A stretch of 5,483 bases of DNA from JBKHBQ01 sp046542305 (lineage in GTDB: Bacteria; Bacteroidota; Bacteroidia; Bacteroidales; 4484-276): NCBI GenBank assembly GCA_046542305.1, contig JBKHBQ010000262.1, positions 1 to 5,483 of the forward strand. The letters run 5' to 3'. A model generated the notes under the pieces. That model was given only the letters and a program-made list of their open reading frames with translations. It had not been told where the DNA came from and did no database searches. Shown piece after piece: positions 1-5,483 of the stretch. Both the position numbers and the translations under genes were made by a program. Every line of letters begins with the position of its first letter. Position 1 is the first letter of the stretch.

Positions 1-404
1 TATTCGGGGCCGGCATCGCGGATCAGGCGCTCGATCTTGTTGTGCGGGATGACCTTTGAACGTCCGGCGCCCTGCACCGACAGAAACATCACCTCACGGA
101 TTCCGGCCGCAGAAATTGCACCGATGAGCGGCCTGAAATACTTTTCCACATCCGAAATGTGCGGCGGCCGCAACAAAAACACACGGTGTACACCCTGCAA
201 AGCTCCAGGAAAGCTCCGGGTATCCTCAAAATCGAACCGAACAAATTGCAGCCGGTCCGCTTCAGGAAATTGCCTGCGCGCTTTTTCCACATTCCGCACA
301 CCGGCAACCACCTGCACATCAGGATTACGTATCAGGTAGCGAATCACCTCCCGCCCGGTATTTCCGGTGGCCCCGGTGACAAGGATATTTACGGCTGCAT
401 TCAT
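1..404 (-). CDS. NmrA-like NAD(P)-binding SDR family protein, partial (C-terminus off the left edge)
   Basis: My translation from the ATG at 404-402 stays open to the window edge and gives 134 residues, about the N-terminal half of a family that is usually near 280-300 residues. Residues 7-18 read ILVTGATGNTGR, the glycine-rich dinucleotide-binding loop after the first beta strand of an atypical short-chain dehydrogenase. Further on are FLLRPPHISDVEKYF (about 76-90) and FLSVQGAGRSKVIPHNKIE (about 107-125), both typical of the NmrA/quinone-oxidoreductase-2-like branch of atypical SDRs. Family members bind NAD(P)(H) and act as quinone or NADPH oxidoreductases or as redox-sensing regulators; the substrate cannot be told from this part. 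The protein has no signal peptide and should be cytosolic. The start codon overlaps the stop of the upstream membrane-protein gene in an ATGA, so translation is probably coupled. There is no good Shine-Dalgarno sequence. The family call is firm; the exact role is unknown. Confidence 0.88.
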   Translation of the reverse strand, partial: MNAAVNILVTGATGNTGREVIRYLIRNPDVQVVAGVRNVEKARRQFPEADRLQFVRFDFEDTRSFPGALQGVHRVFLLRPPHISDVEKYFRPLIGAISAAGIREVMFLSVQGAGRSKVIPHNKIERLIRDAGPE

Positions 405-919
405 TTTGCCATTGGTTTGATGGTTTTAAATGGTTTGATCACGGACACAAAAATCAACGCAACCACCAGCAGGAACTGCAAAATCCCCACTACCTTCGAT
501 GCCTGCTGAAAGAACAGGTACTGCTGATTGTGCAGCACATCCATGCCGGCGGCGGCTACCAGCGCAACGGATTTGTTGGTCCACGGTCCGAGAAAAAAAC
601 TTCCTGCCAGCACCATCATCAGGGTGATCACCAGTTTGATAGCCACCCACCAGTACCTGAAGAATCCCCAGGGTGTTTTCCAGGAAAGCAAAAGCCCCGT
701 CAGCAATGAACCCATGGCGGAACCAATAATCACATAATCGTCGATCAGTTTTACTGCCCAACTGTATGCCAGCAGTTCAGATGCGTTTCCAGGGTTTTTG
801 AAAAACATCAGGATCAGCATCGACAGCCCTGCACCGGCCCATAGCGCAGAAAGCGTCACATGGAATCCAAGGATGGTCCGTCGGGTGGTTTTATTGAAAT
901 TGTTGTTTTGTTCAGCCAT
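401..919 (-). CDS. Four-helix integral membrane protein, DUF2269-like
   Basis: This 172-residue protein has four predicted membrane helices at about residues 16-40, 60-80, 90-112 and 143-161, with a basic KTTRR segment just before the first. Helix 1 begins GFHVTLSALWAGAGLS. Helix 2 begins with Asp60-Asp61 and ends in a glycine-rich TGLLLSW, followed by a TPWGFFRYWWVAIK stretch leading into helix 3. A His near the start of helix 1, a helix 2 ending in GLLLSW, and a WGFFR-x-W-W-V-x-x-K link recall DUF2269-type integral membrane proteins, whose function is unknown. That assignment rests on remembered family pattern and needs a profile search. A heme- or metal-binding role is possible (His20, His130) but unproven. 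The gene is first in a two-gene unit with the NmrA-like SDR gene, overlapping it by four bases. The leader has no strong ribosome site. Confidence 0.8.
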   Translation of the reverse strand: MAEQNNNFNKTTRRTILGFHVTLSALWAGAGLSMLILMFFKNPGNASELLAYSWAVKLIDDYVIIGSAMGSLLTGLLLSWKTPWGFFRYWWVAIKLVITLMMVLAGSFFLGPWTNKSVALVAAAGMDVLHNQQYLFFQQASKVVGILQFLLVVALIFVSVIKPFKTIKPMAK

Positions 920-970
920 GTATTTTGCTCAATAAAGTTGTTTATGTTCCCGGCATATCCGGAGATGTCA

Positions 971-1000
971 AAAATGTAAATATTTCGCGAGGCGGACAAA
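971..1000 (-). promoter_or_regulatory. Possible Bacteroidota-type promoter for the membrane protein/SDR pair
   Basis: On the minus strand TTTG (1000-997) is followed after 18 bases by TACATTTT (978-971). This is close to the TTTG ... TAnnTTTG pattern described for Bacteroidota housekeeping promoters, with one mismatch in the second box. It lies about 50 bases upstream of the ATG at 919 and just downstream of the terminator at 1023-1059, which is where a promoter for a separate two-gene unit would be expected. The motif is short and could occur by chance. Confidence 0.4.
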
Positions 1001-1022
1001 TGCGGATGAATTTCCTGCGAAT

Positions 1023-1059
1023 AAAAAAACGCCCTGAGGCGTTCATGTACAACAGGGCG
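1023..1059 (-). terminator. Rho-independent terminator after the carbonic anhydrase gene
   Basis: Read on the minus strand, AACGCC (1043-1038) pairs perfectly with GGCGTT (1033-1028) around a four-base TCAG loop, and the 3' arm runs straight into a run of seven T (1029-1023). A second, competing hairpin uses CGCCCTG (1059-1053) and CAGGGCG (1036-1030) with a 16-base loop, and ends at the same T run. Either form makes an intrinsic terminator. It starts about 27 bases past the stop codon of the carbonic anhydrase gene and separates that gene from the next transcription unit. Confidence 0.85.
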
Positions 1060-1085
1060 CTGATTTTTTCCGGAGTAATGATTAT

Positions 1086-1817
1086 CTACAGGAAAACAAC
1101 CTTGCCGGAGTCCATTTCGTAAAAAGCGCCCACGATCCTGATTTCACCGTTATCTTCCATTTCTTTAAGGATGGGGCTCCGTTCGCGGATGTCCTCGATG
1201 GTGAGGTGCACGTTGTTTTTGCAGACATGGGTCACAAAATCGTGGTTTTTCGAAGTTTTCTCCCCTTCAAAATCCTGCGATTTCTGCACGGCCGGCTTGA
1301 TGTTGGCCAGCATGGGCGTGATGTTGCCCAGTTCCACGTTGTCGATGGCGGCCTTAACGGCGCCGCAGCTTTCATGGCCGAGCACCACGATGAGCTTTGA
1401 GCCGGCTACCTTGCAGCCGTATTCCATGCTTCCGATGATGTCCTGGTTCACGAAGTTTCCGGCCACACGGGCCACGAAGATATCACCCACGCCCTGGTCG
1501 AGGACGTACTCCACCGGCACGCGGCTGTCGATGCAGGAAAGCACCACGGCCTGCGGGAACTGTCCGCCCGTAGTGGCTTTTACCTGACTGGGCAGGTCGC
1601 GCGGGGTGATATCGTCGGCCACATACCTTTCGTTGCCTTCCTTCAGGTTGTTCAGCACGTCATCGGGTGTCAATGCTTTCTGTTCTTCCGAAGTCAGCAC
1701 CGTACCGACCTTTTCCTGTTGTGCCACATCCTGCTCCGCCGAGCGGTTCATGTCCTGGCACGACACCACGGCCATGCCCAGCATTAATACAAACAAAATT
1801 CTCAGATTCGTTCTCAT
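1086..1817 (-). CDS. Beta-class carbonic anhydrase, predicted lipoprotein
   Basis: A 243-residue zinc enzyme for the reversible hydration of CO2 to bicarbonate. The core (about residues 50-243) matches the Pro_CA fold. Zinc ligands are Cys95 in SCIDSRVP, His148 and Cys151 in LGHESCGAV, and the Asp97-Arg99 catalytic dyad is intact. Supporting family motifs are FVARVAGNFV (114-123) and the IIGSMEYG stretch (127-134). The N-terminus is a lipoprotein signal: basic residues Arg2 and Arg6, a hydrophobic stretch 7-18, and a lipobox VVSC with the lipidated cysteine at residue 20, then an acidic, Gln-rich linker to about residue 48. The enzyme is therefore expected outside the cytoplasm, attached to the inner or outer membrane. 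The ATG at 1817 is the start that supplies the complete signal peptide. The gene is flanked by a 154-base gap upstream and a terminator downstream, so it is probably transcribed alone or by read-through from the signalling operon. Confidence 0.96.
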   Translation of the reverse strand: MRTNLRILFVLMLGMAVVSCQDMNRSAEQDVAQQEKVGTVLTSEEQKALTPDDVLNNLKEGNERYVADDITPRDLPSQVKATTGGQFPQAVVLSCIDSRVPVEYVLDQGVGDIFVARVAGNFVNQDIIGSMEYGCKVAGSKLIVVLGHESCGAVKAAIDNVELGNITPMLANIKPAVQKSQDFEGEKTSKNHDFVTHVCKNNVHLTIEDIRERSPILKEMEDNGEIRIVGAFYEMDSGKVVFL

Positions 1818-1971
1818 AGGCTTTTTTTGTTAAGTTATTTTTCCGATTGATTTGTTAACCGATCAGCGCAACTTACCGGTTCACTGTCAGTTATTCATTA
1901 TCAAGGATAGATAACAGAAAAAGAAGCCGCGGGTTTAGGATTTTTCATTTTTTTTTAAAAAATTCAGAGGC
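1818..1971. other. AT-rich intergenic region between the cyclase-like gene and the carbonic anhydrase gene
   Basis: No gene is visible here. On the minus strand the cyclase-like stop is followed at once by a T6A9 tract (1962-1948). Then comes an imperfect dyad, GAAAAA ... TTTTTC (1946-1917), with short inner pairs around a CGCGG core; this could be a weak terminator but lacks a solid GC stem. I found no convincing promoter box for the carbonic anhydrase gene. The 30 bases before its ATG are A-rich, with no real Shine-Dalgarno sequence. Confidence 0.4.
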
Positions 1972-2622
1972 TCACCTCAACCTCACCACCCGAAACTCAA
2001 ACGGCTCCGGTACGCCCTTAAAATCTTCGATATAGATTTGTGATGCCTGGGAAATGACGGTGTCGGCGGGATCGAGGTTTTTGTGTTTTACATCTTCCAG
2101 CACCTTGCGGTAAAAGGCTTCGCTCATCACGATGCGGTTGCCGCGGGCTTTTTGCATCAGCCGGGCGGCGCTGTCGATATCCTTGCCGTAGTAATCGTTC
2201 ACCCCTTCGAAAAAGGTGATGTTGTAAACGTCTGTGCAGTAGTGGATGCCCACCTTGCATTCGTAAAACAGTTCCTTGAGCGGATGATGGATGAGCGTGT
2301 CCATGGTGGCGTAGATTTCGCTGAGCAGCGACAGGTAATCATCGAAGGCATGGTTGGTTTTCAGTTCGCAATCGGGCAGGTAGAGCATCATTTCGTCGCC
2401 GATGCCCTTCACCACGTAGTTGGGAAACTGGTTGATGACCGAAATGAAATTAAAGGTGTTGTTCACCTTTTTGATCCAGGTATTTCGGTCGTCGCGGTAT
2501 TTGTCGCCGGTAGAATTGATCAGGTCGATAAACAGGCATACCCCGGGCACCTTTTCCAGTTCCAGGATCTGCTTATCCATTTCTGCTGATGTAGGATTAC
2601 GGTGATTGATGTAGATAGCCAT
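1972..2622 (-). CDS. Stand-alone class III nucleotidyl cyclase homology domain protein
   Basis: A 216-residue soluble protein that is nearly all one cyclase homology domain (about residues 25-180), with a short C-terminal extension. It matches the class III adenylate/guanylate cyclase pattern motif by motif. CLFIDLINSTG (29-39) gives the first metal Asp33. VVKGIGDEMMLYLP (70-83) gives Lys72 at the purine-selecting position and the second metal Asp76. CKVGIHYC (122-129) is the central strand. DYYGKDIDSAARL (143-155) gives Asp143 at the second purine-selecting position and Arg154 as the transition-state arginine. The usual Asn four residues before that Arg is Asp150 here. If active it would make a cyclic nucleotide, probably cAMP by the Lys/Asp pair; with the Asn-to-Asp change it may be weak or non-catalytic. 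No sensor, membrane or HAMP segment is present. The ATG lies two bases after the phosphatase stop and has AGAGG seven bases upstream, so translation is probably coupled. Confidence 0.85.
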   Translation of the reverse strand: MAIYINHRNPTSAEMDKQILELEKVPGVCLFIDLINSTGDKYRDDRNTWIKKVNNTFNFISVINQFPNYVVKGIGDEMMLYLPDCELKTNHAFDDYLSLLSEIYATMDTLIHHPLKELFYECKVGIHYCTDVYNITFFEGVNDYYGKDIDSAARLMQKARGNRIVMSEAFYRKVLEDVKHKNLDPADTVISQASQIYIEDFKGVPEPFEFRVVRLR

Positions 2623-2624
2623 GC

Positions 2625-4991
2625 CTATGCCTCTGTGCTGATTTCCTTTTCCATGATCAGGATATTGTGCCCGCCTTCGCGCCGGTAACTTACGCGGTCC
2701 ATCATCTTTTTAACGAAGAAAATTCCCAGACCGCCCACTTCGCGTTCTTCGAGCGGTACGTTTTCGGTTTCGGGATCTTCGTGCTCCAATGGATTGAAGG
2801 CGCGGGCATCATCGTTTACGGTAATCCTGACGGTATGCGTGTCAAATGATGCGGTGATGTGGATGCGGTGCTCCGATGTGTCTTCATATCCGTAGTTGAT
2901 GATATTCGACACCACCTCCTCGAGCACCAGGTTGATTTTGTGCATGTCGGCCATTCCGATGTTCCATTCGTCGGCCAAGACCTCCGTAAAAGCTTCCACA
3001 CGGGCGATCTCCGCAATGCGGCTTTTAATATCGAGCTGCTTTTCCTGTTTATCCACAGCTTTATTTAGATAATATGTGAGCACTAAGATAGTAATATCGT
3101 CTGATCTTTCGGCTCCCAGGGCAAAATCTTTTGCCGATTCAACCATCTTGCGGGTGATGCTTTCCGGGGTTTTTTCGCAGCCCAAATCCTGCAGCAGCTT
3201 TTCCAGCCGCTCGTCGCTGTAAAGTTTGCCTTCCTTATCCATGGCTTCGGGGATGCCGTCGGTGTAAAGCACCATGGCATCGGCTCGTTGCAGGGTGATC
3301 CGGCCGGATTTGTATTCGATATCCTCGAACAATCCCAGCGGTGTGCCATGTGTTTCGGCAATCTGATCCACCCTGCACTGCTCGCGCATCAGGTAAGGAT
3401 AATTATGCCCGGCATTGCAGTAGTCCACTTCGCCGCTCACCAGGTCGAGCACACCCAGGAAGAAGGTAACGAACATTGCATTATCGTTGTCGATGCAGAG
3501 TTCCCGGTTGATATCCGACACAATCTGAGCGGCCTCCTTGCCCGGCGCAGCCTTGGCACGTAGCAACGTGCGGGTGATGGCCATAAACAGCGAGGCCGGT
3601 ACGCCTTTGCCCGACACATCACCGATGGCGAAGATCAAATGCGTATCGTCCACAAAGAAAAAGTCGTAAAGGTCGCCGCCCACTTCCTTGGCGGGATCGA
3701 GCACTGCATAAAGGTCTACGTCCTCCCGCTCGGGGAAGGGCGGAAATATTTTGGGAATGATGCCCTGCTGGATGTCGTGGGCGATCTTGAGTTCACTTTC
3801 TATCTTCTTTTTTGCGGCAGTGGTTTCCTGCAGGTTCCGGATATACGTTTTCAGCTCCTGCTTCATTAGTTCAAAGGAGTGCGTCAGCCTGCCGATCTCG
3901 TCCTGCCGGTTTACCGGTGGAAGCGCCACGTCGAAATTTCCGGAGCCGATTTCTTCTGAAATTGTGGCCAGTCGCTCCAGCGGCCGTGTAATGTGCTTCG
4001 AAATAACCGTGATCATGACAAAGAGCAACAAAAACCCGGCAATTCCGAGAATAAGCAGGTTGCTGTAAAGGTCGTGCAGGCCGGCCAGCAATTCATCTTC
4101 AGGAAAGATAATTGCCAGCGACCATTCGCTTTCAGGCAGGCGGGTATAATACAACCAGGCTTCTCCGTGGTAGTTAAAGGGATTATATTTTATAAAAGCG
4201 GTTTCGCCGCGGATCATCCGCTGCCCGATTTCCCGCAGTTCGGCATCGCCGGTTTCCTCGGCCACCGAAAAAATACTTTCGTTCATCACCAGCGAATCGA
4301 CGGGATGCGTAAGAAAAGTACCCTGCCGGGAAATGAGAAATGCGTAACCGCCCTTCACCAGACGAATGGAATCCATGACACTGCTCAGCCAGCTCAGGTC
4401 GATGTCGATGGTGGTGATGCCGTGAATTTCCCTTTGCCTGCCAACAGTTCTGTAAAACGGAACGGAATAGGTTGACATAATGATGTTGCCGCCGTTTTCG
4501 TCGAAATACGGTTCGGACCAAACCGGGCGGTCGAGCGTACGCGGGATCTGATACCAGTCGAGATAAAAGTAGATGTACTGTTCATCGCCAAGCACCTTGT
4601 ACGAAACCGAATCGCCATCCTTATAATAATAAGGTGCAAAAAAGTACCTGCCGGAGTTTTGGCTGTAGGGCTCGTAGGCTACGCACGCGCCAAACACCTC
4701 CGGGTTTTGCCCAACGATAGGTTTCAAAAAATGCCTGATTTGTTTTTCGCTGTAATCGGTATCTGCAAGGATCGGGGCCAGGTTTTCAGGGATTTTGCCG
4801 GCTGCCTTCAGAACATTTTCGATGGTTTTAACGGTGGACAACGCCTGGTAACCGGCATTGTCCCTTACCGTGCTGATCACTGTCCGGCGCGAAGTCTGAT
4901 AATCGATGTACATGATGGCCGCGAAGATCAGCAGCACCACACTCAGGATGTATAGCCTGAGTTTAAAGGCGATTCCTTTATTCCTGAACAT
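2625..4991 (-). CDS. Membrane sensor phosphatase: Cache-like sensor, HAMP, PP2C/SpoIIE phosphatase and RsbW-like HATPase
   Basis: A 788-residue membrane-anchored regulator with five parts in order. Membrane helix 1 (about 12-28) and helix 2 (about 311-331) enclose a periplasmic double-Cache-like domain with family signs WSEPYFD (158-164), a STYSVPFY stretch (173-180) and GYAFLISRQGTFLTHP (215-230). A HAMP domain follows (about 331-384; Pro337, DEIGRLTHSF 364-373), then a short coiled coil (about 375-410). The PP2C/SpoIIE domain (about 405-640) keeps its metal aspartates: GGDLYD (Asp440), GDVSGKGVP (Asp458), TDGIPEA (Asp578) and RSDDIT (Asp631/632). The last part (about 655-785) is an anti-sigma-type HATPase with an N box around Glu692 and Asn696, an altered G1 box DDARAF (727-732) and a G2 box VGGLGIFFVKK (752-762). 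Known relatives act in partner switching: the phosphatase dephosphorylates a STAS protein and the kinase part phosphorylates STAS or binds a sigma factor. The gene starts five bases after the upstream stop and ends two bases before the cyclase-like start. Confidence 0.95.
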   Translation of the reverse strand: MFRNKGIAFKLRLYILSVVLLIFAAIMYIDYQTSRRTVISTVRDNAGYQALSTVKTIENVLKAAGKIPENLAPILADTDYSEKQIRHFLKPIVGQNPEVFGACVAYEPYSQNSGRYFFAPYYYKDGDSVSYKVLGDEQYIYFYLDWYQIPRTLDRPVWSEPYFDENGGNIIMSTYSVPFYRTVGRQREIHGITTIDIDLSWLSSVMDSIRLVKGGYAFLISRQGTFLTHPVDSLVMNESIFSVAEETGDAELREIGQRMIRGETAFIKYNPFNYHGEAWLYYTRLPESEWSLAIIFPEDELLAGLHDLYSNLLILGIAGFLLLFVMITVISKHITRPLERLATISEEIGSGNFDVALPPVNRQDEIGRLTHSFELMKQELKTYIRNLQETTAAKKKIESELKIAHDIQQGIIPKIFPPFPEREDVDLYAVLDPAKEVGGDLYDFFFVDDTHLIFAIGDVSGKGVPASLFMAITRTLLRAKAAPGKEAAQIVSDINRELCIDNDNAMFVTFFLGVLDLVSGEVDYCNAGHNYPYLMREQCRVDQIAETHGTPLGLFEDIEYKSGRITLQRADAMVLYTDGIPEAMDKEGKLYSDERLEKLLQDLGCEKTPESITRKMVESAKDFALGAERSDDITILVLTYYLNKAVDKQEKQLDIKSRIAEIARVEAFTEVLADEWNIGMADMHKINLVLEEVVSNIINYGYEDTSEHRIHITASFDTHTVRITVNDDARAFNPLEHEDPETENVPLEEREVGGLGIFFVKKMMDRVSYRREGGHNILIMEKEISTEA
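2630..2634 (-). promoter_or_regulatory. Shine-Dalgarno sequence that fixes the cyclase-like start
   Basis: On the minus strand AGAGG lies inside the last codons of the phosphatase gene, seven bases before the ATG at 2622-2620. It favours this ATG over the in-frame Met15. It is the only clear ribosome site in the window; the other genes have A-rich leaders. Confidence 0.55.
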
Positions 4992-4996
4992 CTTGT

Positions 4997-5483
4997 TTAC
5001 TTTGTTTTGTTGAATTGATCAAAATCCGGTATCTCATTGATGGAGCCTGATTCGAGGAGTACCTCGCCGGTGTGTATAAAATCCTTGCGGTTGAGCAGGG
5101 CATCGAGGCTTCCGTCCTCTTGGGTATAAACCTTTTCCATGATGTTGAGCATCCACCGCTGGTGGGCGGCATTGGCGGGGATATTCCGGTATTTCATCCA
5201 TTTCAGCGTTTCGGCAAGGGCCTCCTCCTTATGCCCGAAAGCATATTGCCAACCTTCCAGGGTGGCTTTCACAAAATTGCGGCAGGCTTCCCTGTTTTGC
5301 TTATAAAACGATGCATGGCAATATACTCCGTCTTCCGGAAAATTCAATCCGTAATCGAAAAAGAAATACGCATTCAGGTCTTCGTAATCGATCCCGGCCA
5401 GATAGATCTGGTTGTATTCGTTGTACCACATTGCACACATAATGTCTACGCCCCCGCTGAGAAACAGGTTGATGGTGCTTGTT
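4997..5483 (-). CDS. NMT1/THI5-like ABC transporter substrate-binding protein, partial (N-terminus off the right edge)
   Basis: The reading frame is open to the window edge; 161 C-terminal residues are visible, roughly half of a protein normally about 320-340 long. An internal Met at 5440 is not the start, since the frame continues upstream with LFLSGGVDI. Visible family signs are GGVDIMCAMWYNEYNQI, then FDYGLNFPEDGVYC, FVKATLEGWQYAF and AAHQRWMLNIM. This YNEY...YGLNFPEDG...EGW...HQRWM series belongs to the NMT1/THI5-like group of type II periplasmic binding proteins (relatives include thiamine-precursor, nitrate and sulfonate binders). The ligand cannot be told from this half. No permease or ATPase gene follows; instead the Cache-phosphatase gene starts five bases after its TAA. 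That spacing suggests one operon and raises the possibility that the protein presents a ligand to the receptor rather than to a transporter, but transporter genes could lie upstream. Confidence 0.88.
   Translation of the reverse strand, partial: TSTINLFLSGGVDIMCAMWYNEYNQIYLAGIDYEDLNAYFFFDYGLNFPEDGVYCHASFYKQNREACRNFVKATLEGWQYAFGHKEEALAETLKWMKYRNIPANAAHQRWMLNIMEKVYTQEDGSLDALLNRKDFIHTGEVLLESGSINEIPDFDQFNKTK

Noticed and set aside
925..1122. Short plus-strand open frame across the 920-1085 gap
   Set aside because: It runs through the terminator hairpin and into the end of the carbonic anhydrase gene, and has no ribosome site or recognisable sequence.
1171..1587. Plus-strand open frame of 138 codons opposite the carbonic anhydrase
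   Set aside because: It mirrors the conserved carbonic anhydrase core; the Cys- and Ser-rich translation is what complementing that gene would give.
1860..1920. Promoter boxes for the carbonic anhydrase gene
   Set aside because: Candidate TTG and TAnnTT-like elements on the minus strand have the wrong spacing (26 bases or more) and poor second boxes.
1917..1946. Imperfect dyad as a terminator for the signalling operon
   Set aside because: The outer arms are only A/T pairs with one G-C, and the inner pairing is broken by mismatches; it is too weak to call a terminator with confidence.
2083..2589. Plus-strand open frame of 168 codons opposite the cyclase-like gene
   Set aside because: It is antisense to a gene whose catalytic motifs are clear, its translation has no recognisable family signs, and it looks like a codon-bias shadow of the real frame.
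3993..4475. Plus-strand open frame of 160 codons opposite the sensor phosphatase
   Set aside because: It is antisense to the Cache and HAMP part of the 788-residue protein, with no motif and no start context of its own.
5438..5440. ATG as the start of the substrate-binding protein gene
   Set aside because: The frame stays open upstream to the window edge and encodes family-like sequence (LFLSGGVDI), so this is an internal methionine of a truncated gene.

Overview
The window looks like a chromosomal segment of a free-living Bacteroidota-like bacterium with mid-range GC. The hints are a lipoprotein beta-carbonic anhydrase, mostly weak or absent Shine-Dalgarno sequences with A-rich leaders, and one possible promoter of the Bacteroidota type (TTTG, then TAnnTTT). 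This placement is an inference from style, not from a marker gene. All six genes lie on the minus strand, so transcription runs from high to low coordinates. No RNA gene, mobile element, CRISPR array or long repeat was seen.

The right part (4997-5483, 2625-4991, 1972-2622) is a compact signalling operon. It contains the C-terminal part of an NMT1/THI5-type periplasmic substrate-binding protein, cut by the window edge. Five bases later comes a 788-residue membrane receptor that joins a Cache-like sensor, HAMP, PP2C/SpoIIE phosphatase and RsbW-like HATPase domain. Two bases after that comes a 216-residue stand-alone protein with a class III nucleotidyl cyclase homology domain. The simplest reading is that an extracytoplasmic ligand is sensed and the result is passed inward by partner switching, with the cyclase-like protein as a co-expressed output or partner. 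No STAS antagonist or sigma factor lies in the window.

The middle part (1086-1817) is a beta-carbonic anhydrase with a lipoprotein signal peptide, set apart by 154 bases upstream and closed by a clear intrinsic terminator at 1023-1059.

The left part (1-919) is a second small operon: a four-helix integral membrane protein resembling DUF2269-type proteins, and an NmrA-like NAD(P)-binding SDR protein whose start overlaps the membrane gene's stop (ATGA). The SDR gene runs off the left edge. A possible promoter lies at 971-1000. Each gene belongs to a recognisable family; the unusual part is the sensor/phosphatase/cyclase operon.
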